A stretch of 64,000 nt of DNA from Candidatus Brocadiaceae bacterium S225 (GTDB lineage Bacteria > Planctomycetota > Brocadiia > Brocadiales > Scalinduaceae): NCBI GenBank assembly GCA_007859995.1, contig SMSL01000007.1:1-64000 (forward strand), read 5' to 3'. Of the stretch, positions 51,504 through 61,528 are shown one piece after another (the stretch's first letter is position 1; each line of letters opens with the position of its first letter). Below the pieces are notes generated by a model, which worked only from the letters and a program-made list of their open reading frames with translations, did not search any database and had not been told where the DNA came from. A program made the translations under genes and the position numbers.

Positions 51504-52748
51504 TTAAGCAGTACAAACTTCCCTTTTTTCCATAAAAGCGTTAAAACTCTCTATGTTTGCATCAATAACGCACGGTTTGTCTACTTTGCCTATTACTGCT
51601 TCTAGTGTTTTCAGGCCGTTTCCGGTGATACAGATTACGATAGACTCATCTCGCGGTAACTTACCCTGCTCTATAAGCTTTTTTGTTACAGCCACCGTTA
51701 CGCCTCCTGCAGTCTCTGTGAAAATGCCCTCTGTTGATGCCAGGAGCTTTATCCCTTCAACCAGCTCATCGTCAGAAACATCTTCGGCGCACCCGCCACT
51801 ATCATTAATAGCCTGCACTGAATAAAATCCATCTGCCGGATTTCCAATTGCAATGGAATGTGCTATCGTATCTGGTATAACAGGAGCGATAACATCACTG
51901 CCTTTCTTTATGGCAGTAGAAATTGGTGAAGACCCGGACGCCTGAGCGCCATAGAGTGCTGTATTAGATTTTTCAATCAATCCCAATTCTGTCATTTCCT
52001 TTATCGCTTTGCCTATCTTAATGATCAGAGAGCCGCCAGCCATCGGCACAACTACGTGTTTGGGGGCTTTCCATCCGAGCTGTTCTACAATTTCGTAGCC
52101 GTATGTCTTTGAGCCTTCAGCATAATATGGTCGGATGTTGATGTTTGCAAATGCCCAACCGTATTTATCTGCAATCTCTGAACACATTCTGTTCACTCCA
52201 TCGTAATTACCGTCGATGCTAATTACGTTTGTTCCATAAATTGAGGTGCCTATAACCTTTCCCTGTTCTAAATTTGAGGGCATAAAGATATAGCTTTCAA
52301 GGTTACCCTGAACTGCCTGCGCGGCAACAGAGTTTCCCAGGTTGCCGGTTGTGGCACAGGCAACTGTTTTAAAGCCGAGTTCCTTTGCCTTGGAAAGAGC
52401 AGCGGAAACGACTCTATCTTTAAAAGAATATGTGGGAAAATTTACTGCATCATTTTTTACATATAGTTCCGATACGCCAAGTTTTCTGGCTAAATTATCA
52501 GCCTTTATCAATGGAGTATACCCGACTTGAGTTCCCACAGTCGGTTCGCCATCAAGGGGTAAAAGCTCCTTGTACCTCCACATGTTTTTTCCTCGTGATT
52601 CAATCAGTTCTCTGCTTATTACTTTTTTAATTTCTTCGTATTTATAATCTACTTCCAACGGACCAAAACAGAAACTGCAAACATGAAGAGCCTCTTTAGG
52701 GTAACCTTTCCCGCATTCTCTGCATTTAAGACCTTTAACAAAACTCAT
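51504..52748 (-). CDS. thrC: threonine synthase family PLP enzyme with N-terminal zinc ribbon
   Basis: About 414 residues from the ATG at 52748, six bases after GGAG; two upstream ATGs (52754, 52760) have poor spacing. A rubredoxin-like CRECGKG...CSFC ribbon is followed by the fold-type II PLP domain: TPLIKADNLARKLG, NFPTYSFKDRVV with the PLP Lys, ATTGNLGNSVAAQA, VPMAGGSL, and GNGLKTLE. It normally converts O-phosphohomoserine to threonine. A SAM-I riboswitch upstream and a sulfur carrier downstream suggest that this copy makes a methionine precursor instead. Confidence 0.85.
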   Translation of the reverse strand: MSFVKGLKCRECGKGYPKEALHVCSFCFGPLEVDYKYEEIKKVISRELIESRGKNMWRYKELLPLDGEPTVGTQVGYTPLIKADNLARKLGVSELYVKNDAVNFPTYSFKDRVVSAALSKAKELGFKTVACATTGNLGNSVAAQAVQGNLESYIFMPSNLEQGKVIGTSIYGTNVISIDGNYDGVNRMCSEIADKYGWAFANINIRPYYAEGSKTYGYEIVEQLGWKAPKHVVVPMAGGSLIIKIGKAIKEMTELGLIEKSNTALYGAQASGSSPISTAIKKGSDVIAPVIPDTIAHSIAIGNPADGFYSVQAINDSGGCAEDVSDDELVEGIKLLASTEGIFTETAGGVTVAVTKKLIEQGKLPRDESIVICITGNGLKTLEAVIGKVDKPCVIDANIESFNAFMEKREVCTA

Positions 52749-52769
52749 ATTCATCTCCATACATTAAAT

Positions 52770-52928
52770 AAAAAAAGCCTCTTCTTAATCACAAGATAAG
52801 AAGGGGCTCCGCGACATTCTTATCTTATCTTCCCCTAGCAGGTAGGAGTTAGCACCGATATCCTGACATTCCGCCAGGATCGGTTGCTGTGGTTTCTCAG
52901 GGCCATTCCCTCCACCACTCTTGATAAG
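52770..52928 (-). promoter_or_regulatory. SAM-I (S-box) riboswitch with terminator
   Basis: Minus-strand aptamer at about 52824-52928: P1 CTTATCAAGAG...GGGGAAGATAAG, with the conserved GGTGGAGGGAATGGCCC, GAAACCACAGCAACC and GGTGCTAACTCC segments of the SAM-I family. Downstream the terminator AGCCCCTTCTTA...TAAGAAGAGGCT followed by TTTTTTT (52770-52808) competes with an anti-terminator using AGATAAGAA. High SAM should stop transcription before the threonine-synthase-like gene. SAM riboswitches control methionine and SAM genes. Confidence 0.95.
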
Positions 52929-53010
52929 CTACAATTTTCGAGCAGGTATTCTAGTTAAAATTTAGTTTAAAGTCAATAAATATTATGTAATAAGGGACTA
53001 TTATCAACTC

Positions 53011-54357
53011 TTAATGGCATGAGGAAATATGCCTTACAACCATTCCAGTCATAAGTTTAGGGTAGAAATATGTTGCCTTGGGAGGCATCTTATGTCTCTT
53101 GGTTGCCATGTCTTTTATCTGACCTATTTTTGTCGGGTTGAGGAAAAAGGCGATCTGGTATTCTCCTTCGTTTACTTTTGTAACTGAGTCTTCTACGCCT
53201 TGAATGTATTTGACGCTTTCAGACTTGGAAATGTTTTTTGCCTGGATGCCCAGTACTCTGTCAAATATGACTCCATGTAATATCCCGGTATCAATAGACT
53301 TCCATTCCGTATATTCACCTGTTAAAATCGGGTCGAGAAGTTTTTCATCACGCAGTGTCAGGATATAGAATTTCTTGTCACTCTCACCTATGTACATGGC
53401 AATTTTATGTTTATGAGCATCTTCACTGAGTTTTTGTGTTAACGTTTCTGTCTTGCAATCACTTCCCAGGTCACTGATATCAAAGATCTCACTCAATGAA
53501 CTCTTTATCTTTTCTGGATCAAGGTCTTTTACATTCCTGGCCAGTCTGTGTGTTGGCAGGATCTGAAGCCCCGGGTCTTCCATAGAGACGCACATCATCA
53601 TGATATAGTCGGCCGGAGAATCTTCGTTACCGTTCTGCCCTTTTCCCCTGTCTTTTATAAAGTCTCTGTAGAACAGCGCAGTTTCATAGCGATGATGCCC
53701 GTCTGCTATAAACAGTGCCCTGTCCTTCATTTGTACAATTAACTTTTCAATAACCGTTTTGTCTTTTATGGCCCAGAGCGAATTTTTGACACCGTAAATG
53801 TCTGTAAAATCGATATCCGGGATTACACCGGTTCCCGGGTCTCCTTGAGACACTTTATATAGAAAGTTTGATATTTTAGCATCTTCGTCTTCGAAGAATG
53901 TAAATACCTGGCTCAAGTTTGCGTTACAGGCTTTCATCAAATTCATCCGGTCTTCTTTTGGCTTTGCAAGTGTATGTTCGTGTGGGTAAATTTCTCCAGT
54001 TTGAAAATCTTCCAGCTTTACTAAAGAAATGAACCCTCTTCGTGTGTATTTCTTACCGGACAATGTGAACTCTTGTGCATAAATATATATAGCAGGCTCG
54101 GTCTCTTCTTTCAGGATTTCTTCTTTTCTCCATGTATCGAAGAGTTCTGCGGATCTTGTATATTTATTGTTGGACTGATCATCTCCGGGAAGCTCTTTAC
54201 TCAGGATCAGTCGTATTATGTTGTCTGGGTGGAGTTGATAATAGTCATCTCTCTCCTTTTCAGAGATAACGTCATAAGGAGGTGTTATTACCTTTGAAAT
54301 ATCTTTTATTTTTTCAGGATTATATCGTAATCCTTTGAACGGTAATATAGTTGCCAT
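53011..54357 (-). CDS. DUF1015 family protein
   Basis: 448 residues: ILPFKGLRYNP, VITPPYDVISEKERDDYYQLHPDNIIRL, and IADGHHRYETALFYRD are the diagnostic DUF1015 segments. Function unproven; the gene is widespread in anaerobes, often near central carbon genes. Here it lies downstream of pta in the same direction with an 89-base gap. No signal peptide. Confidence 0.9.
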   Translation of the reverse strand: MATILPFKGLRYNPEKIKDISKVITPPYDVISEKERDDYYQLHPDNIIRLILSKELPGDDQSNNKYTRSAELFDTWRKEEILKEETEPAIYIYAQEFTLSGKKYTRRGFISLVKLEDFQTGEIYPHEHTLAKPKEDRMNLMKACNANLSQVFTFFEDEDAKISNFLYKVSQGDPGTGVIPDIDFTDIYGVKNSLWAIKDKTVIEKLIVQMKDRALFIADGHHRYETALFYRDFIKDRGKGQNGNEDSPADYIMMMCVSMEDPGLQILPTHRLARNVKDLDPEKIKSSLSEIFDISDLGSDCKTETLTQKLSEDAHKHKIAMYIGESDKKFYILTLRDEKLLDPILTGEYTEWKSIDTGILHGVIFDRVLGIQAKNISKSESVKYIQGVEDSVTKVNEGEYQIAFFLNPTKIGQIKDMATKRHKMPPKATYFYPKLMTGMVVRHISSCH

Positions 54358-54446
54358 TATTCGTCCTAAAAAGTGCTCATGATTTATAGTAGAAAAAAGA
54401 TTCTAACATATAAATCTTTTTTTGAGAATTGCAAAAATAATAATGC

Positions 54447-56549
54447 CTATTTCGACTGTGCCTGTATTGCCGTTATGGCTATCGTATAAACGATGTCTTC
54501 CACAAGGCACCCCCTGCTGAGATCGTTTACGGGCATCTTTAAACCCTGTATTATCGGTCCTATCGCGACCGCCCCGGAAGACCTCTGTACCGCTTTATAA
54601 GTGTTGTTACCGGTATTCAGGTCAGGGAAGATAAAGACGGTCGCTTTACCCGCAACCTTGCTGTCCGGAAGTTTGATCCGTGCGACAATCGGATCAATAG
54701 CGGCATCGTATTGTATCGGTCCCTCAATGAGCAGATCCGGCCTCTTGCTCCTTGCAATCTCAGTGGCTTCTCTCACCTTGACTACTTCCGGTCCCTTTCC
54801 TGATTTGCCGGTTGAATATGAAAGCATGGCAATATACGGATCTATACCAAACTTTACCGCGGTATCCGCACTTGTGATAGCAATCTCAGAGAGCTGTTCC
54901 GTAGTTGGAATCGGGATTATTGCGCAGTCTCCATATACCAGTACCCTGTCTTTCAGGCACATGAAGAAAATACTTGAAGCGCTTGTTATTCCGGGCTTTG
55001 TCTTGATTATTTCAAACGCAGGCCTGATTGTGTGCTGTGTTGTATGAATGGCTCCGGATACCAGTCCATCTGCTTCTCCTTTGTATACCATCATGGTTCC
55101 AAAATAAATTGCATCCTGCATTCGATCCCGTGCAACATCCATTTCGTAAAGTTTGTGTTTTCTCAGCTCATAATAGGTATTAACATAATCCTCAAGTTTT
55201 TCTGATTTCACAGGGTTTATGATCTCGGTCTTACTGCCAAGTTTTATTCCCAACATAGCTGCTTTTTTGGTGATCAGCTCTTCGTCGCCGAGGAGTATTA
55301 AATCTGCAATCTCTCTGTCTTGTATCCATTCAGCGGCTTTAAGTGTTCGGTCATCCTCTCCTTCAGGAAGAACTATACGCTTCTTTTCAGAACGTGCCAT
55401 CTCCAGTATTTCATATTTGAATATCTCGGGAGTTCGTTTTCTGGTCTTTTCCAGTTTCAGTTTATCGTTTATCTTTTCGTAATCAACATACCTGTAGACC
55501 ATGGATTTTGCGATATCGATCTTCTGAGTATCATTTGAAGATATGTGAACAACAAGAGAGTTGATTGTATTCACCGCTTCTATCGTGCTGCATTTAACAC
55601 TGAAAATAGGAAACGGTAATTCATATAATGTTCCAATCAGATTCATTATATTATCATTAGGGATGAGACCCCCTGTTAAAACGATACCCGATATGTTCGG
55701 GCAGGCAGGTGAGATTAATGATGCCATACATCCAATTATTATCCCGGTTCTGTCTCCTCCCGTAACAATGAGAGCTCCGTCATGTATATACTTTATGGCG
55801 TTATCAAAGCGCATAGAGGCGATTATTGTTTCTACTGCGATGTTTGAAAGATGGTCCTTGCCAAACAAGATTTCAGCGTCAAGGCTTCTGGCTATGTCAT
55901 ATAAGCGGGGTTTTGGCAGAACCGGATCATAGGGGAGCGTGCCTAAATAATCTATTTTCCTTTTCTTAAGTATTTTTCTCAGAGCTTGATCAACCTCCGA
56001 AAATCTTTCAACCTCTACTTTATTGATAATAACACCCAGAAAATCACAGGACTGCTCATCAAAGGAATCTTTGCCTGTTAACACATCTGACAATATTTCG
56101 TCTATAGATTTTCCATATCCGTCTTCAATAAGAATTATTCCGGCATTCAGATTATTCGCAATGTCAGCATTGATATCAAACTCAAAAGCCGACTTCATTC
56201 CTAAATAATCAGTACCTTCAATAATAACCATGTCTTTATCCTTTTCCACTTTCCTGTATGATTCCCGCACTTTATGAAAAAATGTTTCTTGATCATTACT
56301 GGTGATGTAATGGTTTAATTCTTTTATGGATACAGGGTTTATGTGCTGCAACTTGTCTTCAATGCCGTATATTTCCTTAATCATTATTGATTCTTTATCG
56401 TGATCTTCATTTTTCCTGTATTTCTGACCTATGGGCTTAAAATAACCGACGTTTGTAACCATGCCCCTGAAGGCATTGATTAAGCCAAGACAGATTACGC
56501 CCTTCCCGGATTCTGGACCGGTGGAAGCGAGATAGATATTTTTTATCAT
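54447..56549 (-). CDS. pta: phosphate acetyltransferase
   Basis: 700 residues, long form. N-terminal P-loop-like/BioD-like domain (NIYLASTGPESGKGVICLGL) and DRTGG-type regulatory region (VTGGDRTGIIIGCM), then the catalytic PTA_PTB domain (about 380-695: VLPEGEDDRTLKAAEW, LVSGAIHTTQHTIRPAFEIIKT, IQYDAAIDPIVA, TVFIFPDLNTGNNTYKAVQR). It interconverts acetyl-CoA and acetyl phosphate. It is followed downstream by DUF1015 and preceded by ackA, 69 bases away. Confidence 0.95.
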   Translation of the reverse strand: MIKNIYLASTGPESGKGVICLGLINAFRGMVTNVGYFKPIGQKYRKNEDHDKESIMIKEIYGIEDKLQHINPVSIKELNHYITSNDQETFFHKVRESYRKVEKDKDMVIIEGTDYLGMKSAFEFDINADIANNLNAGIILIEDGYGKSIDEILSDVLTGKDSFDEQSCDFLGVIINKVEVERFSEVDQALRKILKKRKIDYLGTLPYDPVLPKPRLYDIARSLDAEILFGKDHLSNIAVETIIASMRFDNAIKYIHDGALIVTGGDRTGIIIGCMASLISPACPNISGIVLTGGLIPNDNIMNLIGTLYELPFPIFSVKCSTIEAVNTINSLVVHISSNDTQKIDIAKSMVYRYVDYEKINDKLKLEKTRKRTPEIFKYEILEMARSEKKRIVLPEGEDDRTLKAAEWIQDREIADLILLGDEELITKKAAMLGIKLGSKTEIINPVKSEKLEDYVNTYYELRKHKLYEMDVARDRMQDAIYFGTMMVYKGEADGLVSGAIHTTQHTIRPAFEIIKTKPGITSASSIFFMCLKDRVLVYGDCAIIPIPTTEQLSEIAITSADTAVKFGIDPYIAMLSYSTGKSGKGPEVVKVREATEIARSKRPDLLIEGPIQYDAAIDPIVARIKLPDSKVAGKATVFIFPDLNTGNNTYKAVQRSSGAVAIGPIIQGLKMPVNDLSRGCLVEDIVYTIAITAIQAQSK

Positions 56550-56618
56550 ATTCTGTTCGTTTCCTTAAAAGTTAAGTTTTTCGGAGAACTATAATTTAAG
56601 TGATAGCAAGGAGATATT

Positions 56619-57836
56619 TTATTTTCCATTAACTATTCGTACCGTGTCTCTGGCGATTACCAGTTCTTCATTTGTTGGAACGCACAGCACTCTGACTTTA
56701 GAATTCTGAGCGGTTAGCTCCCCTTCTGTTCCGATGGTCATCCTGTTTTTCTCTTCATCAAAATCAATGCCAAGATATTTCATGTCAGCACAACACATAT
56801 TCCTGATAAGTGCTGCATTTTCTCCGATTCCACCGGTAAAAACTATTACGTCGACACCGTTCATTGATGCTGAATACATACCAATATATTTCCTGATCCG
56901 ATATGAGTACATCTGTAAAGCAAGCCTTGCCCGGTCATTTCCTTCTTTATACGCTTTAATAAGGTCCCGCATGTCTGAGCTAATACCTGAAATTCCTATC
57001 AGGCCGCATTCATGGTTCATCAGCATATCGCATCCATGCGGACTAAGCCCCTCCTTTTCCATTATGAATAGAGCCATTGCGGGATCAACATCTCCACACC
57101 TGGTTCCCATTATCAGGCCTTCGAGAGGTGTGAACCCCATAGATGTATCTATAGATTTACCGTACTTAACCGCCGCAATGCTTGCTCCGTTTCCAAGATG
57201 ACACGTGATAATCTTTAACTTATGTATATCATTCCCAACAATTTCTGCCGCCTTGTTCGCTACGAAGAAATGGCTGGTTCCGTGAAACCCATATCGTCTG
57301 AATCGGTATTTTTCATAAAATCTATAGGCAAGGGCATATGTATAAACATAATCTTCCATTGTTTGATGAAAGGCGGTGTCAAATACAGCTACCTGTGGGA
57401 TACCTGTTAGAAGTTTTCTACATACAAGTATTCCCTTCAAATTATGAGGGTTGTGAAGTGGAGCGAGTTCAATGCAGGCTTCGATCTGTTTGATAGTATC
57501 ATCGGTTATAAGCACCGATTCCGTGAAGTGCTCTGCTCCGTGAACAACCCTGTGTCCTACTGCGGAAATTTCACTCTTATCGTCAATGACTCCGAGCTGG
57601 CTGTGCGTGACGGCATCAAGAATTTCTGAGATTGCAGAGCTGTGATCAAGGGTGTCGAACTCTTTAGTAAAGCCTTTGTTGCCAAATTTAAATTTTATAA
57701 GCGACTGAGGCAGTCCAAGCCTTTCAACTATGCCACTGGTAAGGACATTTTCATCAGCCATATTGAGAAGTTGAAATTTAACCGAAGAGCTGCCACAGTT
57801 AATCACCAGAACTTTTAAATCACTTTTTCTATTCAT
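56619..57836 (-). CDS. ackA: acetate kinase
   Basis: 405 residues: VINCGSSSVKFQLL, GHRVVHGAEHF, VFDTAFHQTM, RYGFHGTSHFFV, CHLGNGASIAAV, and FTGGIGENAALIR are the acetate/sugar kinase motifs. It makes ATP and acetate from acetyl phosphate, or the reverse. Together with pta it forms an acetate node; in anammox-type metabolism it may serve acetate uptake and carbon entry. The phosphofructokinase gene lies 152 bases upstream. Confidence 0.96.
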   Translation of the reverse strand: MNRKSDLKVLVINCGSSSVKFQLLNMADENVLTSGIVERLGLPQSLIKFKFGNKGFTKEFDTLDHSSAISEILDAVTHSQLGVIDDKSEISAVGHRVVHGAEHFTESVLITDDTIKQIEACIELAPLHNPHNLKGILVCRKLLTGIPQVAVFDTAFHQTMEDYVYTYALAYRFYEKYRFRRYGFHGTSHFFVANKAAEIVGNDIHKLKIITCHLGNGASIAAVKYGKSIDTSMGFTPLEGLIMGTRCGDVDPAMALFIMEKEGLSPHGCDMLMNHECGLIGISGISSDMRDLIKAYKEGNDRARLALQMYSYRIRKYIGMYSASMNGVDVIVFTGGIGENAALIRNMCCADMKYLGIDFDEEKNRMTIGTEGELTAQNSKVRVLCVPTNEELVIARDTVRIVNGK

Positions 57837-57987
57837 GCCTTATGCACCACCGGTTATCAAATTATGGCAATTATCGATCATTGACTTAATAATATCCGGT
57901 TTATTGCTGGAAGGGCCGAGTGTTGCGATTATTCTGGTCTTTATCATTTTGAGTAATTTTCGTAATTATTTGTCGGTTTTTAACGTT

Positions 57988-59331
57988 TTAATTTCTTGTG
58001 CGGGGCTTTATCCTGCGTTCCTGTAAAAGTAGCGGTTGGCCCGTTGCCTCAATTACGTCACGCCAGAGCTCCTGGTGTGGGTCGATGTGTTTTCTGCCTG
58101 AAACCGCCAGGTGAATGGGAACATGAACAAAGTGAGAATGAATAAGGCTCACGATCATTCCTGTCTTTCCTGCCATTGCCGCATGTACCGCATAAGAGCC
58201 GAGTTTGGCGCAGTAAACGGAATCATTAGAATTCGCGGGAGCGCTTCTGATCATGTAACTTGGATCGATATATTTCAGGTTAATGTCTATTCCCCTTGTT
58301 TTAAAATATTTACCAATTCGTTCTTTGAGAAAAACGCCTATATCGTTGAGCTTCACATTGCCTGATGCATCTGTTGCCCTGGAATCTTTCATATACTCCT
58401 GCCCTGCACCTTCTGCTACCAGAATTACAGCATGATTCCGTTGCTTAAGCCTCCTTTCCAGGCTGGCGAATAACCCATTTTCACCTTCAAGATCAAAACG
58501 TACTTCCGGAATAAGTACATAATTCACATCATTGATAGCCATGGCTGTATCAGCAGCGATAAATCCCGATTCACGCCCCATCACTTTAACAATTCCAATT
58601 CCGTTTACTCCATCATGTGCCTCCACATGTGCGCAAGAGACTGCATCTACCGCGCGTGAAACTGCGGTCTCAAATCCGAATGATCTTTGTACAAAGCTTA
58701 AATCATTGTCAATGGTCTTGGGTATTCCTACTATAGAAATTTTCAAGCCACGTTTCTTTACCTCTTCAGAAATATCAAGGGCACCTTTTTGCGTACCGTC
58801 GCCACCTATGGTAAAAAGCATGTTAATGTTCATCTGTACGAGGGAATCAACGATCTCTTCAACACAATCACCGTAGCCTCGTGAAGCGCCCAGGATAGTA
58901 CCTCCAAGGCGATGAATATTAGATACGACCTCGGGCTTCAACTCCATAACCGGCAGGTTAAATTTCGAAAGGAAGCCTCGGTATCCGTACATGATGCCGG
59001 ATATCCGTTTTGTACCGTAACGATACCACAGGGTCATAACGATTGCCCGTATCACATCGTTGAGCCCGGGGCAAAGTCCGCCACAGGTGACTATCCCTGC
59101 GTGTACCCTGGATGGGTCAAAATAAATATTTTCCCTTGGACCGGCCTTTTCTATCAGGTTATGCGGGGTACTATCGAGGTTCGATGGATCCCCGGAAAGA
59201 GAGATATCGTAAAGTATATATTGATCGTCCCCCATATAGCTTGTCCGCCAGATATCCTGTTTTCTGGAAATTGAAGATAGCCTGAACGTTGGTTTGCCCA
59301 GAACGGGAATGGTGAAATCCGGTTTTTTCAT
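57988..59331 (-). CDS. 6-phosphofructokinase, PPi-PFK/plant-like clade
   Basis: 447 residues. Motifs: HAGIVTCGGLCPGLNDVIRA, GYRGFL, LGASRGYGD, TIGGDGTQKGA, GIPKTIDND, GRESGFIA, and EGAGQEYM. The pair GGDG and PKTIDND (Lys where bacterial ATP-PFK has Gly) matches the TP0108/plant-like clade, which uses ATP despite the PPi-like Lys. The exact donor is uncertain. It commits carbon to glycolysis, or reverses in gluconeogenesis if PPi-linked. Confidence 0.88.
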   Translation of the reverse strand: MKKPDFTIPVLGKPTFRLSSISRKQDIWRTSYMGDDQYILYDISLSGDPSNLDSTPHNLIEKAGPRENIYFDPSRVHAGIVTCGGLCPGLNDVIRAIVMTLWYRYGTKRISGIMYGYRGFLSKFNLPVMELKPEVVSNIHRLGGTILGASRGYGDCVEEIVDSLVQMNINMLFTIGGDGTQKGALDISEEVKKRGLKISIVGIPKTIDNDLSFVQRSFGFETAVSRAVDAVSCAHVEAHDGVNGIGIVKVMGRESGFIAADTAMAINDVNYVLIPEVRFDLEGENGLFASLERRLKQRNHAVILVAEGAGQEYMKDSRATDASGNVKLNDIGVFLKERIGKYFKTRGIDINLKYIDPSYMIRSAPANSNDSVYCAKLGSYAVHAAMAGKTGMIVSLIHSHFVHVPIHLAVSGRKHIDPHQELWRDVIEATGQPLLLQERRIKPRTRN

Positions 59332-59990
59332 TTTGATTGTTTTAGATATTAGTTATCTGGGTTCCAGCCAGACAACATCATAAAAAAGCTGTGCAGACAT
59401 ATTTTTCTCCATAGACGGTATGGCCTTTGATGTTTGTTCATCGTATTAAGAAGGAAAGCCTGGTTAAGATCTTTTCGCGAAAGCCGCACGGTATCTCTAA
59501 ATGGTTTTTTTGATAATCAGGCTCTCTGCTATGAATAAGCCTAAATCCATCATATCTCCTTTTTCCGATTAGAGTGTCTGTCATTCTCAATTTCCCATTT
59601 GCAGGTTAAGAAGGCGCACTTTTCAATTTAATCTGTCAAAATACATGCCATAATCAGGAACCGTTATTAAAAATTAAAAATAAACAGCCTAATGCCGCCT
59701 ACACTTAAGTACATATAACAATTTGCCTTATGGCTATTCCCAAATTGTATTATTATACTGATATTATTAGACGCGTCCATATTAAATCGAAAAAAATGTT
59801 TAATATCTCTACATCTAAACTTATGTTTAGGAATTTCAAAATTGACATAAATATTGTAGGATTAGAGTTAAGAGAAAAAAGAATGATTACCGGGAAAGAA
59901 AAAGTTAGAATGAATGGAAAAGAATGTGAAAAAACGTTAAAGGGCAGTTTCGATATAATGTCCATGTCATTTTCATGTCAGGCTTGGTAG
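59332..59990. other. long gap without convincing gene
   Basis: About 660 bases. A plus-strand frame (59730-59990) of 86 codons ends one base before the next gene but has no recognisable domain or strong ribosome binding site. No structured RNA or repeat stood out. It contains the divergent promoter region for pfk and the release-factor-like gene. Confidence 0.45.
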
Positions 59991-60344
59991 ATGAAAAAAT
60001 ACTCAATTGATCTGAAAAATTTGAAAAAGGAAGTACGGTTAGATTATTACAAAAACTCTGGGCCCGGTGGCCAGCACAAGAATAAGACAATGTCTTGTGT
60101 GCGATTATATCACAAGGCTACAGGCATAAGGGTGATTGCAACGGAATCGCGATCGCAAATAAAGAATAGAGAGCTTGCCTTTAAAAGACTCCAGGTAAAG
60201 TTAATGGAGTTAAACATCAAAGAAAAAGAGCGCATCCTTACGAAAAAACCCCATTATGTAAAGGTACAAATCCTGCAAAATAAAAAGAGACGATCTGAAA
60301 AAAAACAATCCAGAAAAAGAGTTTCCGGAGAAGGAGCAGAGTAA
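59991..60344 (+). CDS. small class-I release-factor-like protein (GGQ)
   Basis: 117 residues. The GGQ catalytic loop GPGGQHKNKT lies near residue 24, followed by VRLYHKATGIRVIATESRSQIKNRELAFKRL, the RF domain-3 signature, and a Lys/Arg-rich tail (KKRRSEKKQSRKR). It lacks the stop-codon recognition domain, so it probably rescues stalled ribosomes as ArfB/YaeJ does. ArfB has about 140 residues with a similar basic tail that enters the mRNA channel. Confidence 0.88.
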   Translation: MKKYSIDLKNLKKEVRLDYYKNSGPGGQHKNKTMSCVRLYHKATGIRVIATESRSQIKNRELAFKRLQVKLMELNIKEKERILTKKPHYVKVQILQNKKRRSEKKQSRKRVSGEGAE

Positions 60345-60493
60345 TAAATCCGGGATTTTCTACAAAGAGTGGTGTTTAAAGGCATTGACAGTTGCATTTT
60401 ATTTAAATAGAATGGGGTGTCGTGTTTACAAGACGACGGATAGCACATTTATTATGTCTCTGTCCATATATTTTTTAGCATATTTCAATACCA

Positions 60494-61528
60494 ATGATTG
60501 CAATTAATAAGCAAATGAAAATATCTATCTCTTTCCGAAACATAGCTAAAAGTTTAGTTGTTTTGGCTCTTATTGCAATATCTACTACTGGGTGTTTTTC
60601 TCGCAACAACGATCGAAGAACCACAGGGGAAGAGCCTTTCTTTCAGAACGAAGAAGGGCTTGCTGATCATGGCAAGAAAACGACATTTGACAGAATTTAC
60701 CAGCTCGATCCTGGAGATAAGGAATTTAATATTTCTGACAAGTTTTATACAGATCCGCCCAGGAAGATCGCAATTTTACCGTTTGATAATCTTATAGGCG
60801 GTAAATATATTCTGAACTCAGTCCCTCTCCCAAGGTTTAGCACAGAAAAGACGGATGGCTGGAACTGGACTTACGCGAATAGATTGAGAAGATTTTTCTT
60901 TGGCCATTTTGCATCCAGGGAATTTAATGATATAGAGCTAATGTCTATCGATAAGACGCTACAGGAACTTGGGGTTTTATCACCCAATGACCTGTATAAA
61001 ATACCGGCTCAAGAGTTGGGCAGGATGCTTGATGCGGATGCATTGATTTATGGTAGGGTTACAGAATACAAAAACTCATATTATGCGCTATACAAACAGA
61101 TCCGGATTGGCTTGAGTATCAAATGCGTTTCCACGAAGGATGGCACGGTCTTTTTTGAAGGTGAGCAGGTAAGGCACGACAATGACATCCGCGTAGCAAC
61201 AAATCCTTTTGATTTTATAATAGCTTCTTTCCAGAACTATATGAGCCTGAGGGACGTTTACGCTGCAAGGGCGAGTGAGGAAGTCGTCCGTGAGTTAGTT
61301 CTAAGAATTCCTATTGTAAACTCATTCATTAAAGAGGAAGAACAACTTATTAGAGAAAGAATCAAAGAGAAGCTTTCATTTCTGCCGGCTATGGACGAGA
61401 AGGTGATTGATAAAGGTAACGATGGCGATACTGCTTCTCCGCCTATTTCGGACAGAGCTGAAACACGGGCACAGGCTGGCCATCCTGATCCTGTTACTCT
61501 AACAGAGGATTTTCCTGTAGGCTCCTGA
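60494..61528 (+). CDS. GNA1162/DUF799-like lipoprotein
   Basis: 344 residues. Lipobox STTGC (C34) after a hydrophobic signal; a start seven codons later (60515) is equally possible. The domain at about 80-280 has KIAILPFDNL, IDKTLQELGVL, ARMLDADALIYGRVTEY-like segment and KQIRIGLSIKCVSTKDG, as in the GNA1162/DUF799 proteins that fold like TolB N-terminal domains. The C terminus is polar and disordered. Probably a periplasm-facing lipoprotein. Confidence 0.8.
   Translation: MIAINKQMKISISFRNIAKSLVVLALIAISTTGCFSRNNDRRTTGEEPFFQNEEGLADHGKKTTFDRIYQLDPGDKEFNISDKFYTDPPRKIAILPFDNLIGGKYILNSVPLPRFSTEKTDGWNWTYANRLRRFFFGHFASREFNDIELMSIDKTLQELGVLSPNDLYKIPAQELGRMLDADALIYGRVTEYKNSYYALYKQIRIGLSIKCVSTKDGTVFFEGEQVRHDNDIRVATNPFDFIIASFQNYMSLRDVYAARASEEVVRELVLRIPIVNSFIKEEEQLIRERIKEKLSFLPAMDEKVIDKGNDGDTASPPISDRAETRAQAGHPDPVTLTEDFPVGS

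Noticed and set aside
59730-59990. 86-codon plus-strand frame just before the GGQ protein
   Set aside because: No family resemblance and no good ribosome binding site; the close spacing to the next gene is suggestive but not enough.
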